Shown: one piece after another, positions 35,256 to 42,820 of the stretch
Layout: every line of letters starts with the position of its first letter
Position numbering within the stretch: the stretch's first letter is position 1
Assembly (NCBI GenBank): GCA_016870365.1
Contig: VGBW01000010.1
Span: 1-42,820, forward strand
Length of the DNA: 42,820 bases
DNA from: Actinomycetota bacterium
Lineage (GTDB): Bacteria > Actinomycetota > Actinomycetes > Nanopelagicales > Nanopelagicaceae
Reading direction: 5' to 3'
Position numbers and translations under genes: made by a program
The notes under the pieces: model-generated
What the model saw: the letters and a program-made list of their open reading frames with translations, nothing else
The model's database searches: none
Told to the model about the DNA's origin: nothing

Positions 35256-36059
35256 CTAGATCTGACCCTTAACAAAGTTAACTTCAGGGCCTAGGAAGCG
35301 TCTGGCTAAGTGGGTAAAGGTATCGGTGTCACCACTTGCAATGAATTGGTGACTTGGCGCCTTCTTATCACTTCTCAAGAGATTGTTTTCAACTAATACT
35401 CTATAGAGCTCTTTAGCTGTCTCTTCCGCACTTGAGACTAAGTTAACTTCACTGCCCATCACGTAGGAAATCACCCCAGTAAGGAGCGGGTAGTGGGTGC
35501 AACCTAAGACCAAAGTGTCAACTCCAGCGGCCTTTAGCGGAGCCAGGTACCGCGTTGCAACCTCTGTTACCTCATCTCCAGAGGTCATGCCGCTTTCAAC
35601 AAAGGAGACAAACTTTGGACAGGCAAGTGCGATTAGCTCAAAGTGAGGAGCTGCAGCAAAGGCGTCGTTATAGGCCCCAGAGTCAATGGTCGTTTGAGTA
35701 CCAATAACTCCTACCTTGCCATTCTTGCTGGCAGATACAGCCCGTCGAACAGCCGGTTGAATGACCTCTATTACCGGTATGGAGTAACGCTCTCTGGCAT
35801 CTCTTAGCATCGCAGCACTTGCGGTGTTGCAGGCAATAACAATGGCCTTAACCCCGGCATCCACTAAAGAGTCCATGATCTCAAGGGCGAAGGAGCGTAC
35901 TTGGGCTAGTGGCCGAGGGCCATAGGGACCTCGGGCGGTATCACCGAAGTAGATCAAGGTCTCGTTGGGCAATTGATCGATTATTGCTCTAGCCACAGTA
36001 AGGCCCCCAAGGCCAGAATCAAATAGGCCAATTGGCGCAGATCCATACTTATTGGCCAT
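35256..36059 (-). CDS. murI: glutamate racemase
   Basis: 267 aa from ATG 36059. Provides D-glutamate for peptidoglycan. [31 protein letters not shown], the first catalytic Cys in [12 protein letters not shown], and the second in [11 protein letters not shown] are all present. A 36-residue longer in-frame reading exists upstream but lacks any support; the TAGACT box 7 nt before 36059 decides the start. Confidence 0.96.
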   Translation of the reverse strand: MANKYGSAPIGLFDSGLGGLTVARAIIDQLPNETLIYFGDTARGPYGPRPLAQVRSFALEIMDSLVDAGVKAIVIACNTASAAMLRDARERYSIPVIEVIQPAVRRAVSASKNGKVGVIGTQTTIDSGAYNDAFAAAPHFELIALACPKFVSFVESGMTSGDEVTEVATRYLAPLKAAGVDTLVLGCTHYPLLTGVISYVMGSEVNLVSSAEETAKELYRVLVENNLLRSDKKAPSHQFIASGDTDTFTHLARRFLGPEVNFVKGQI

Positions 36060-36066
36060 AGCCGCA

Positions 36067-36072
36067 AGTCTA
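36067..36072 (-). promoter_or_regulatory. -10 box TAGACT, leaderless promoter of murI-rph-rdgB
   Basis: Minus-strand TAGACT ends 7 nt before the murI ATG. It also marks one edge of the 271-bp gene-free interval to actinorhodopsin. Confidence 0.5.
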
Positions 36073-36267
36073 AAGGTGCTCAACCAATAGGCCTTCTCCG
36101 AGCAGGCTATAGCGAAATCTGCCGAGAGCCATACCAAAGATGTCCGATTTGCCCTGAAAAAGAGCAAAGTCCTTAAGAATTACCGAATTACTGGGTTGAA
36201 ATTCTAGTGAGTACCCGGCACCCTTTCGCCTGATTGCGCCTGCCGAGGCTTCATATGGGTCTACGGG

Positions 36268-36277
36268 GGAGGTGATC
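36268..36277 (+). promoter_or_regulatory. extended anti-SD match in the actinorhodopsin leader
   Basis: GGAGGTGATC is a 10-base complement of the canonical 16S rRNA 3' end. It lies 54 nt before the preferred ATG (36331) and 14 nt before an in-frame GTG at 36292. A stem GCTCG/CGAGC (36278-36300) starts immediately after it. The rest of 36073-36267 holds no gene; no promoter is clear by eye, although one must lie here. Confidence 0.55.
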
Positions 36278-36330
36278 GCTCGGCTCTACCTGTGTCGAGC
36301 AATCCTAACTGCCCACGGAGGCTTATTGAA

Positions 36331-37104
36331 ATGCAACTAGACGCATCTCAGTGGAGCACGGTCTACAACATCCTCTCTTTTGGACTTGTATCCATGCTCG
36401 CAACAACCGTCTATACCCTTGTTTCACAGAACCGCGTTCTTCCTAAGTATCGCAACGCCCTGGTTCTTTCATCCATGGTTACCTTCATCGCTGCTTATCA
36501 CTACGTGAGAATCTTTGATTCTTTCAAGGATGCAACGAAAGAGGGGACATTTGAAGTAGTAACTGATAGCAACGCAAGTTCAGCGGCGTTTAATGAGGCA
36601 TACCGCTACGTTGACTGGATCCTTACAGTGCCGCTACTTCTTGTTGAACTAATCGCAGTATTGGCTCTTGCCAAAGAAGCAACTCGCTCGCTGCTAACAC
36701 GCCTCGTTCCTGCATCAGCAGCAATGATCGCACTAGGTTATCCAGGAGAAGTTTCTGCAGACCAGGGTGAGAAGATTATGTGGGGCGTTCTCTCCACCAT
36801 TCCATTCCTCTACATCCTCTATATTCTATTCATAGAGCTAGGTAAGTCCCTAGATCGTCAGCCTGAGGGAGTTGCAGCCACAGTTGGCCGCATCCGTCTC
36901 CTCCTCATCGCTACCTGGGGCGTTTACCCAATCTCCTACCTCCTTCCAATCATCGATGCAGATGGAGCAGCAAGCTCTGGTGCCTTCGTTGGGCGTCAAG
37001 TTGGTTACACCATCGCTGACATAGCATCTAAGTGCGTGTTCGGTCTAACAATCCTCAAGATCGCACGCATGAAGTCAATTGCCGAAGGAATGAAGGACGA
37101 TTAA
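36331..37104 (+). CDS. actR: actinorhodopsin (light-driven proton pump)
   Basis: 257 aa with seven transmembrane helices, a type-1 rhodopsin of the xanthorhodopsin-like/actinorhodopsin group. Helix C reads RYVDWILTVPLLLVEL: proton acceptor Asp95, Thr99 and donor Glu106 identify an outward proton pump, and Leu at 103, the proteorhodopsin-105 position, predicts green absorption. His57 in AAYHYVRIF matches the His that pairs with the acceptor in xanthorhodopsin. The retinal Schiff-base Lys is Lys234 in DIASKCVFG. Gly152 in IMWGVLS is a candidate for the gap that lets a carotenoid antenna bind (inference). CGGAGG lies 10 nt before ATG; a 13-residue longer GTG form is possible. A terminator follows. 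Confidence 0.96.
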   Translation: MQLDASQWSTVYNILSFGLVSMLATTVYTLVSQNRVLPKYRNALVLSSMVTFIAAYHYVRIFDSFKDATKEGTFEVVTDSNASSAAFNEAYRYVDWILTVPLLLVELIAVLALAKEATRSLLTRLVPASAAMIALGYPGEVSADQGEKIMWGVLSTIPFLYILYILFIELGKSLDRQPEGVAATVGRIRLLLIATWGVYPISYLLPIIDADGAASSGAFVGRQVGYTIADIASKCVFGLTILKIARMKSIAEGMKDD

Positions 37105-37126
37105 TAAGGAGTAAAAGAAATTAAGG

Positions 37127-37161
37127 ATCAGGGCGCGGGAGACCGGGCCCTGATTCTTTTT
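37127..37161 (+). terminator. intrinsic terminator of actinorhodopsin
   Basis: ATCAGGGC and GCCCTGAT form an 8-bp stem with a 12-nt loop, followed by TCTTTTT. It lies 22 nt after the stop, and its U-tract runs into the stop of the convergent DUF2017 gene. Confidence 0.9.
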
Positions 37162-37786
37162 AGCTTGGAGAAATCTCCTCCAATAAAGATTGCTGCAGCC
37201 AGCCAATCCAGGAATAGACTGCATACACGGCCTTCATGGGATCACTTTCTAGCATCAACTCATATTTCTTATGAATAGCTTCGGTATCAATGCTCTCTCT
37301 TTCTGACTTATCCCCGCCGATTCCCAAGCGAACTGCTAGAGCTAGCCTTAAATCATTAAGCCCTGAGAGCCAATCCAATATTTGCGAGCTCTCTATGATG
37401 AGCTTGAAAGAGCCTTTATCTATTGGAGTATGAGAACTTGAAATCTCCTCTGGTTCCTCTTGGCTAGTTAGAGCTTCATAGATGATGCGGGCATGGGCTT
37501 TCTTCTTCTCACGTAAACCATATTCGGTATAACGACGGAATTCACCAGCAGAGGCCGAATCCTCATAGGCATCAGGAAATAACCTTCGTAGCACAGGATC
37601 TTCAGGGAGTGCATCAGAATCCGAAATTCCCACTAAATGAAGTAGTGGGTCTTGATGCTCAGCTAGAGATTCTCCCTGGGAAAGCAGTTCTAGAAGTTGT
37701 TCTGTAAGATTGATTAGTACCTGTGATTCCTGAGTTGAGATAACTATTGAGATCTCGCCATTTTCATCTCTTCCAAATGATGACAT
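37160..37786 (-). CDS. DUF2017 family protein
   Basis: 208 aa, soluble and mostly helical, no signal peptide. FGRDENGEISIVISTQESQVLI at the start, the DPVLRRLFPDAYEDSASAGEF block and the C-terminal DLRLALAVRLGIGG with YAVYSWIGWLQQSLLE fit DUF2017, an actinobacterial family nearly always encoded next to clpS (Rv1332 next to Rv1331). Its function is not known; the pairing suggests a role in ClpS/Clp proteolysis (inference). Confidence 0.85.
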   Translation of the reverse strand: MSSFGRDENGEISIVISTQESQVLINLTEQLLELLSQGESLAEHQDPLLHLVGISDSDALPEDPVLRRLFPDAYEDSASAGEFRRYTEYGLREKKKAHARIIYEALTSQEEPEEISSSHTPIDKGSFKLIIESSQILDWLSGLNDLRLALAVRLGIGGDKSERESIDTEAIHKKYELMLESDPMKAVYAVYSWIGWLQQSLLEEISPS

Positions 37787-37790
37787 TTAC

Positions 37791-38081
37791 CTAGTACTCA
37801 TCATCTCTTTGCAGCGTTGCCCAGAGCCCATATTCATGGAGGCGCTGGACATCTCGCTCCATCTCCTCACGAGTGCCACTTGAAACTTGCGCTCTTCCCT
37901 CAACATGAACTCTTAGCATCAACTCTGTGGCTTTCTCTTTGGAGTAACCAAAGAGCACCATGAATACATGAGTAACATAGGTCATCAAATTAACTGGATC
38001 ATCCCAAACTACACAGACCCATGGGCGATCTGCTTTTAAATCAGTATCGCTATCTGATTTGGTAGCCGTGCCAAGCGCCAT
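37791..38081 (-). CDS. clpS: ClpS adaptor for Clp protease
   Basis: 96 aa. Delivers N-degron substrates to the Clp unfoldase. [20 protein letters not shown] contains the DDxxN stretch, and the pocket-forming VHVEGRA keeps the conserved His. Short N-terminal tail of about 20 residues. Sits 9 nt after DUF3039 and 4 nt before DUF2017. Confidence 0.95.
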   Translation of the reverse strand: MALGTATKSDSDTDLKADRPWVCVVWDDPVNLMTYVTHVFMVLFGYSKEKATELMLRVHVEGRAQVSSGTREEMERDVQRLHEYGLWATLQRDDEY

Positions 38082-38088
38082 CTCTTAC

Positions 38089-38403
38089 CTAGAGTTCATT
38101 ATTAGATTGATCATCTGGGCCTTTACGAAGGCCGGCATGAATCTCTTTACAGGTTGGGCAGATGGGAAATTTATTGGGATCACGAGATGGAATCCATCTC
38201 TTGCCACAGAGGGCAGTCACTGGTTTCCCAGAGACTGCTGATTCCACAATCTTTTCTTTGCGCACATAATGAGAGAACCTTTCGTGATCTCCTGAATCTA
38301 GCTGCTCCTGCGTGCGAGTATCAATCAAAGTATCACCATCGCTACTTGCTTTGCCTCCAGAAAATAGCCCCATAACCTGGGTTCGGTGATTTGCTCGCTT
38401 CAT
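38089..38403 (-). CDS. DUF3039 family zinc-binding-like protein
   Basis: 104 aa from ATG 38403, set by a TATTAT box 7 nt upstream; a longer in-frame reading would run into the divergent carbamoyltransferase gene. HERFSHYVRKEKIVESAVSG, ALCGKRW and FPICPTCKEI give three or four metal-ligand Cys plus His, as in the actinobacterial DUF3039 family. Function unknown. First gene of DUF3039-clpS-DUF2017. Confidence 0.8.
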   Translation of the reverse strand: MKRANHRTQVMGLFSGGKASSDGDTLIDTRTQEQLDSGDHERFSHYVRKEKIVESAVSGKPVTALCGKRWIPSRDPNKFPICPTCKEIHAGLRKGPDDQSNNEL

Positions 38404-38410
38404 AGCGCTA

Positions 38411-38416
38411 ATAATA
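38411..38416 (-). promoter_or_regulatory. -10 box TATTAT, leaderless promoter of DUF3039-clpS-DUF2017
   Basis: Minus-strand TATTAT ends 7 nt before the DUF3039 ATG. It is divergent from the carbamoyltransferase promoter 40 bp away. Confidence 0.5.
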
Positions 38417-38455
38417 GGGCGAGTAGGAAAGTGCGCCTGCGCTAACTGGGGGCCA

Positions 38456-38461
38456 TAAGAT
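38456..38461 (+). promoter_or_regulatory. -10 box TAAGAT, leaderless promoter of argF
   Basis: TAAGAT ends 6 nt before ATG 38468. The spacer AGGCAG has no SD. Confidence 0.5.
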
Positions 38462-38467
38462 AGGCAG

Positions 38468-39409
38468 ATGAAAGATCTCTTGCGTAGCCAAGATCTGCTC
38501 AGATCTGATGTGGAGATGCTCCTTGCCACCGCTTCAGAGTTTGCAAGCGCGCCCCTGAAGGCGCCAGATCTACTAGCCAATAAAGCTGTTGCTATCTACA
38601 TGTCCAAGCCCTCTACTCGGACTCGACTCGCATCTGAGAGCGCAGTGGCTCATCTTGGCGGTACTCCAATATTTCTAAGAGGTGATGAGCTCCAAATCGG
38701 TAGAGGGGAGACTATCGCCGACACCGCCAAAGTGATCAGCCAGTTTGCCCAAGCCTTGATTATTCGCACCTTTGCCCAAAGCGATGTCGATGAGTTGGGG
38801 GCAAATGCCAGCATTCCAGTGATCAATGGCCTCACCGATTATGACCATCCCACTCAAGCACTTGCCGATTGGCTAACAATCCGTGAGGTATTTGGAAGAG
38901 ACATCTCAGGAAGAAAGTTCACTTATCTCGGTGATGGAAATAATGTCGCCACAGCTTGGTTAATGATGGGCGCAATTATGGGTGCACATGTGGTTGCAGC
39001 GACCCCGGATGGAAAGTTCGCCCCTAAGAAAGAAGTTCTAGATCTTGCCAGTGAATTAGCTCTGGAAAGTGGCGGAAGAGTTGAAGTAACTACTGATGCC
39101 AGATCAGCTGTTAGTGGAGCCAGTGTCTTATATACCGATGTCTGGATGTCCATGGGAGATATTGAAGCAGATCGCATTGAAAAAGAGCGGGCACTTTCAA
39201 GTTATCAGGTCAATGATGAGTTAATGTCACTTGCTAGCAACGATGCGATATTTATGCATTGCCTTCCAGCTCATCGCGGAGAAGAAGTGAGCGCATCAGT
39301 AATTGATGGCCCTGCCTCAAAGATCTGGCGTCAGGCATTTCATCGTCGAAGTACTATTCAAGCCATCCTCTATCACAGCCTACGCGGTGAATTGAAGGGA
39401 AGGCTTTGA
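38468..39409 (+). CDS. argF: ornithine carbamoyltransferase
   Basis: 313 aa. Makes citrulline from ornithine and carbamoyl phosphate in arginine synthesis. The carbamoyl-phosphate loop is SKPSTRTR (residues 46-53), the ornithine-binding SMG loop is DVWMSMGD, and the active-site Cys is in FMHCLPAHRG. The second phosphate-site motif is HPTQ where many OTCs have HPCQ; both occur in the family. No other arg gene is nearby, so either it stands alone or the other arginine genes are elsewhere. An acetylornithine or oxamate relative is less likely. Confidence 0.9.
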   Translation: MKDLLRSQDLLRSDVEMLLATASEFASAPLKAPDLLANKAVAIYMSKPSTRTRLASESAVAHLGGTPIFLRGDELQIGRGETIADTAKVISQFAQALIIRTFAQSDVDELGANASIPVINGLTDYDHPTQALADWLTIREVFGRDISGRKFTYLGDGNNVATAWLMMGAIMGAHVVAATPDGKFAPKKEVLDLASELALESGGRVEVTTDARSAVSGASVLYTDVWMSMGDIEADRIEKERALSSYQVNDELMSLASNDAIFMHCLPAHRGEEVSASVIDGPASKIWRQAFHRRSTIQAILYHSLRGELKGRL

Positions 39410-39466
39410 ATATCATTTCATTCAAGATTCACCTCTTTGAATTTGTTGGTATCTTGATCAACTAGA

Positions 39467-39472
39467 TAGGGT
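39467..39472 (+). promoter_or_regulatory. -10 box TAGGGT, leaderless promoter of the pnt operon
   Basis: TAGGGT ends 6 nt before ATG 39479. A TTGTTG at 39443-39448 could be the -35 (18-nt spacer). Confidence 0.55.
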
Positions 39473-39478
39473 TTTCAT

Positions 39479-40594
39479 ATGCGCGTAGCGGTTCCAGCCG
39501 AGAGTCAGGATGGCGAGAAACGAGTAGCACTCCTTCCAGACATCATCTCCAAATTAACTAGGGTCGGCCTAAGTGTTGCTATTGAAACAAATGCTGGGCT
39601 CCATGCCGGAGCTAGTGATGAAAGCTATATAGAGCAAGGCGCTACGGTATTTAGTCCAAGTGAACAAGGAAAAGAATTAGCCAGCGCTGATGTAATTCTC
39701 TCAGTCCAGCCACTTACTCCATCTCAGGTGAGTAATCTAAAAAGTGGAGCTATTACTATTTCATTTCTTTCAACGGTGAACGCTAACGAGAGTATTGATG
39801 CTCTTGCCAAGGCTGGGGCAACCGCACTTTCCTTAGAAGCGCTACCTAGAATTTCAAGGGCTCAATCTATGGATGCCCTAACTTCTCAAGCGCTCTGTGC
39901 TGGATATAGAGCAGCACTTGTTGCAGCAGAGCTCTCGCCACGCTTTTTTCCTCTACTTATGACAGCTGCAGGAACCGTTACTCCAGCAAATGTCCTAGTG
40001 CTTGGGGCAGGAGTTGCAGGACTCCAGGCAATTGCTACCTCTAGGAGATTGGGAGCAGTGGTCTCTGCCTACGATGTTCGCCCCTCATCTGCTGAAGAAG
40101 TTAGATCAATGGGCGCTACTTTTATTGAGCTAGAACTTGAAGCACTCGAGGGATCTGGCGGGTATGCCAGAGAGATGAGTGAGGAGCGTGCAGCAAAACA
40201 AAGGGAACTTCTAGCTCCTTACATAACTAAGTCTCATGTCTTAATTACTACCGCCGCAGTTCCAGAAAGAGCCGCGCCAAGGCTAGTAACAAAAGAGATG
40301 TATCAAGCAATGGCTCCAGGTTCGGTGATTGTTGATCTGGCCGCTGAAAGCGGGGGAAATGTTGAGGGTTCAAAGCCGGGAGAGATAATTACCGTAGGCA
40401 ATTCAGTTCTGCTCTGGGGCGGCAAGGATGTTCCAAGTCAATTGCCATTTCACTCCTCCTATTTGCTCTCTCGAAACATTGTGAACTTACTTCTTCTGAT
40501 GGTTAAAGATGGTGCTATTACTCCCGATTTCTCAGATGAAATAATTGATGCCGCAGCCCTTACCCACGGTGGAAATCTAAGGAAAGGGTCTTAG
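39479..40594 (+). CDS. pntAa: proton-translocating NAD(P) transhydrogenase, alpha-1 (NAD-binding)
   Basis: 371 aa soluble domain I, which binds NAD(H) in the cytoplasm. MRVAVPAESQDGEKRVALLP and the Rossmann core NVLVLGAGVAGLQAIATSRRLGA are typical. The split into alpha-1, alpha-2 and beta polypeptides matches Actinobacteria (Rv0155-0157). Starts 6 nt after TAGGGT. Confidence 0.95.
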   Translation: MRVAVPAESQDGEKRVALLPDIISKLTRVGLSVAIETNAGLHAGASDESYIEQGATVFSPSEQGKELASADVILSVQPLTPSQVSNLKSGAITISFLSTVNANESIDALAKAGATALSLEALPRISRAQSMDALTSQALCAGYRAALVAAELSPRFFPLLMTAAGTVTPANVLVLGAGVAGLQAIATSRRLGAVVSAYDVRPSSAEEVRSMGATFIELELEALEGSGGYAREMSEERAAKQRELLAPYITKSHVLITTAAVPERAAPRLVTKEMYQAMAPGSVIVDLAAESGGNVEGSKPGEIITVGNSVLLWGGKDVPSQLPFHSSYLLSRNIVNLLLLMVKDGAITPDFSDEIIDAAALTHGGNLRKGS

Positions 40595-40598
40595 AGCT

Positions 40599-40904
40599 AT
40601 GGAAGTCATGGCGATAATCTCCATCTTTACCCTCTCCATATTTGTCGGCTTTGAGGTAGTTTCCAAAGTCTCATCAACTCTTCATACCCCGCTAATGAGT
40701 GGTGCTAATGCAATTCATGGAGTTATCTTGGTCGGCGCAATTATCGTGGCAGACCATAGTGATAGTGAACTAGAGCTTGGATTATCACTTGCTGCCATAG
40801 TCCTTGCCACAATAAATATGGTCGGCGGCTTTGTAGTGACAGATCGCATGCTTGAGATGTTTAAAGGCAAAGGTGCCAAAGGTAAGAGCTCAGGTGATAA
40901 ATAA
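40599..40904 (+). CDS. pntAb: NAD(P) transhydrogenase, alpha-2 (membrane)
   Basis: 101 aa with three transmembrane helices (SIFTLSIFVGFEVV, ANAIHGVILVGAIIV, LSLAAIVLATINMVGGFVV), followed by the conserved TDRMLEMFK tail. Forms part of the proton channel. Begins 4 nt after pntAa; a second ATG lies at 40608. Confidence 0.95.
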   Translation: MEVMAIISIFTLSIFVGFEVVSKVSSTLHTPLMSGANAIHGVILVGAIIVADHSDSELELGLSLAAIVLATINMVGGFVVTDRMLEMFKGKGAKGKSSGDK

Positions 40905-42293
40905 ATGAGCCGCTTTCTCTATGAATTGATTGGCCTTAGCACTGGCGTGATGTTTATTCTGGCACTTAAAGGCTTATCACATCCAAGAACTGCAAGGCGA
41001 GGAAATCTGCTAGGGGCAACGGGAGCCACAATTGCAACCATCGCGGTATTCTTCTATAGCAGTGATGGCCGATTGCCACTTAATAATCTTGGCTGGATCT
41101 TAGGAGCCATTGCTTTTGGCTTGATTGTTGGCGTTCCAGCAGCGAGAAAAGTCCAGATGACAGCGATGCCACAGCTAGTTGCGCTTTTTAATGGAGTGGG
41201 TGGCGCGGCTGCAGCACTTGTGGCAATTGTGGAATATTTGAAGCTGGGCCAAATCGCACCCACTGCAGTAGTTATTGCTACGGTATTTACCGTGGTTGTC
41301 GGCTCAACCTCTTTCTCTGGATCGGTTGTTACCTTCCTTAAGCTCCAAGAGTTGATGACTACTCGTCCAGTTGTTCTTGCTGGAGGAAGATTTGTTGTCG
41401 CAGGAACTCTTGTTGCAACCCTCGTTTGCGCGGGCTGGGTCGTGACCTCCCTTGGCACTACTCCACTTTTGTTTCTTGCCGGCTTATCGCTTGCCTTTGG
41501 AATCTTATTTGTCCTTCCAGTTGGTGGAGCAGATGTGCCAATTGTTATCTCATTGTTAAATGCCTTTACCGGCCTAACAGTTGCCGCCGGTGGATATCTC
41601 CTTGATTCGACGCTATTGATTATTGCTGGAACTCTAGTGGGAGCCTCAGGAACAATTCTGACCCGATTGATGGCGGAGGCAATGGGGCGTTCACTATTTG
41701 GCACCTTGTTTGGGGCATTTACTGCCAAGCCTCAAGATAGCTCAGCAACAGGAGAGGATAGGACAGTTAAATCTGGATCACCTGATGATGTGGCCATTTT
41801 GCTCAACTATGCTCGAAGAGTTGTCATCGTTCCAGGCTTTGGCCTAGCTGTTGCTCAGGCACAGCACACAGTTAGAGAATTAGCAGATCTCTTATCTGCT
41901 AAGGGAATTGATGTGGTCTACGGCATTCATCCGGTAGCAGGGCGTATGCCAGGGCATATGAATGTTCTACTTGCTGAGGCCAATGTGCCGTATGAGCAGT
42001 TATCTGAGATGGATGAAGTAAATCCAACATTTCCACAAACTGATGTAGCGCTAATTATTGGAGCAAATGACGTGGTCAATCCCGCTGCCAAAACAACGCC
42101 AGGATGTCCCATCTATGGAATGCCAATTCTTGATGTTGCTCAAGCTGGGAATGTGATTTTCCTTAAGAGATCCATGAGACCAGGTTTTGCTGGTATCGAA
42201 AATGAACTTCTCTTTGATGCTAAGACCACGCTTCTCTTTGGTGATGCCAAAGCCTCGTTAACAAGGGTTGTGAGCGCGCTTAAAGCTCTCTGA
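40905..42293 (+). CDS. pntB: NAD(P) transhydrogenase, beta subunit
   Basis: 462 aa: eight or nine membrane helices, then domain III, which binds NADP(H) (VVIVPGFGLAVAQAQH, YGIHPVAGRMPGHMNVLL, GANDVVNPAA). Proton entry drives hydride transfer from NADH to NADP. ATG directly abuts the pntAb stop (TAAATG). Confidence 0.97.
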   Translation: MSRFLYELIGLSTGVMFILALKGLSHPRTARRGNLLGATGATIATIAVFFYSSDGRLPLNNLGWILGAIAFGLIVGVPAARKVQMTAMPQLVALFNGVGGAAAALVAIVEYLKLGQIAPTAVVIATVFTVVVGSTSFSGSVVTFLKLQELMTTRPVVLAGGRFVVAGTLVATLVCAGWVVTSLGTTPLLFLAGLSLAFGILFVLPVGGADVPIVISLLNAFTGLTVAAGGYLLDSTLLIIAGTLVGASGTILTRLMAEAMGRSLFGTLFGAFTAKPQDSSATGEDRTVKSGSPDDVAILLNYARRVVIVPGFGLAVAQAQHTVRELADLLSAKGIDVVYGIHPVAGRMPGHMNVLLAEANVPYEQLSEMDEVNPTFPQTDVALIIGANDVVNPAAKTTPGCPIYGMPILDVAQAGNVIFLKRSMRPGFAGIENELLFDAKTTLLFGDAKASLTRVVSALKAL

Positions 42294-42314
42294 CTAATCA
42301 ATATCCTCCAGGTC

Positions 42315-42320
42315 TAGTAT
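42315..42320 (+). promoter_or_regulatory. -10 box TAGTAT, leaderless promoter
   Basis: TAGTAT ends 6 nt before ATG 42327; no SD. Confidence 0.5.
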
Positions 42321-42326
42321 TCAGAC

Positions 42327-42599
42327 ATGGAATCACTTGCGCTTATGGTGGCAATAATCGTGGCACCTGCTTTCTATGGTGGCCCAATCGCCTTTCTGCT
42401 TTCCTTATTTCGACCAAAGAAGATGTCACGATTCCGTCGCTGGTCTATTCTCGTTTTGGCAATCCTTTCTATTATTAGTGGGGCCTATTTGCTCGTTAGA
42501 TTTGTAAGTTCCGGCGCAAATGTCATTGGCGCCCTTGGTTTAAGCACGGGACTGGGTGCTATATGGCAGTTGAAAAGAAATGGAAAACTAATTCCTTAG
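42327..42599 (+). CDS. small membrane protein of unknown function
   Basis: 90 aa with three predicted transmembrane helices (LALMVAIIVAPAFYGGPIAF, WSILVLAILSIISGAYLLV, VIGALGLSTGLGAIW) and a basic loop RPKKMSRFRR that should be cytoplasmic. No family recognised. The start is supported by TAGTAT 6 nt upstream. It lies 33 nt after pntB and could still be part of that unit. Confidence 0.55.
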   Translation: MESLALMVAIIVAPAFYGGPIAFLLSLFRPKKMSRFRRWSILVLAILSIISGAYLLVRFVSSGANVIGALGLSTGLGAIWQLKRNGKLIP

Positions 42600-42673
42600 A
42601 ACCTCTTTAAGGGGTATCTTCGGTGGGGTTATACAACTCTGCTCGAACCTTTCTTGAAAGGAAAGTCTGATTT

Positions 42674-42820
42674 TGGTGGAGGTGCCGGGAATTGAACCCG
42701 GGTCCTTCGACACTGAAACAGGGCTTCTACGGGCGTAGCGCGCTATTCGTTTTCTCTGTCCCGGTTCTCTCGCACGCTAGTAACCGACAGACTCAGTTGT
42801 GAAAGATTTCCTTACCGATA
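42674..42820 (-). ncRNA. ssrA: tmRNA (ssrA), 3' part only
   Basis: The minus strand ends GGCACCTCCACCA after a T-arm CCGGGTTCAATTCCCGG, the classical tmRNA 3' tRNA-like end with encoded CCA. Upstream sequence is rich in pseudoknot-like segments. The remainder, including the 5' half and the tag reading frame, lies beyond the window edge. The interval 42600-42673 contains a small CCTTTC/GAAAGG inverted repeat that may belong to the tmRNA terminator. Confidence 0.88.

Noticed and set aside
36060-36167. N-terminal extension of MurI
   Set aside because: Reads through the TAGACT promoter and has no family similarity; the ATG at 36059 starts just before the conserved PIGLFDSG.
36073-36330. Separate small gene with the GGAGGTGATC as its SD
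   Set aside because: The only suitable start (GTG 36292) is in frame with actinorhodopsin, so it would be an N-terminal extension rather than a new gene.
41054-41728. 224-aa open frame antisense to pntB
   Set aside because: Lies entirely inside the well-supported pntB gene, has no start signal and a Pro/Thr-rich composition typical of an antisense shadow.

Overview
The window looks like a chromosomal segment of a streamlined, moderate-GC freshwater actinobacterium, most plausibly the acI lineage (Nanopelagicales, 'Ca. Planktophila/Nanopelagicus'-like). Three things point there: an actinorhodopsin gene (36331-37104), long gene blocks in the order known from Mycobacterium and Streptomyces, and very tight packing with many 1-4 nt overlaps, shared stop codons and no gene-free stretch over 300 bp. 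Species-level placement is inference from sequence reading, not from a search.

Layout. 1-4.8 kb: accessory metabolism and small unknowns (FMN alpha-hydroxy-acid dehydrogenase, alpha/beta hydrolase, divergent aldehyde dehydrogenase, a zinc-ribbon protein, a secreted four-Cys protein, a small membrane protein with a DUF2007-like tail). 4.8-28.7 kb: a conserved actinobacterial block. Apart from the MurA gene and one small membrane/adenosyltransferase pair it lies on the minus strand. Read in transcription order it is argS-lysA-hom-thrC-thrB, rho-rpmE-prfA-prmC-tsaC-glyA-wecA, two AtpI/AtpZ-type proteins and atpBEFHAGDC, then a secreted protein of unknown function; PduO-type adenosyltransferase and murA follow. 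28.7-33.9 kb: tRNA-Leu(UAG), glutamate dehydrogenase, a coiled-coil protein with a Lys-rich tail, an acyltransferase-3/SGNH protein, and a histone-H1-like/transmembrane/Fn3-like protein. 33.9-38.4 kb: rdgB-rph-murI, actinorhodopsin, and DUF2017-clpS-DUF3039. 38.4-42.8 kb: ornithine carbamoyltransferase, proton-translocating transhydrogenase (pntAa-pntAb-pntB), a small membrane protein, and the 3' end of tmRNA running off the window.

How they fit together. Actinorhodopsin exports protons in light. The F1Fo ATPase and the transhydrogenase in the same 43 kb both consume that gradient, for ATP and NADPH respectively. The cell-wall genes (murA, murI, wecA, acyltransferase), the Asp-family amino-acid genes and the translation/termination genes make up most of the rest.

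The most striking window-wide signal is regulatory. At least 14 start codons lie 6-7 nt after a TAnnnT hexamer, with no good ribosome-binding site in most cases, which is the signature of leaderless mRNAs. In two cases the -10 box starts with the upstream gene's stop codon. Other points for a second look are an Asp in place of the catalytic Cys in MurA, an epsilon subunit lacking its inhibitory C-terminal domain, a 15-bp hairpin ahead of atpB, an extended anti-SD match in the actinorhodopsin leader, and the membrane-anchored H1-like protein.
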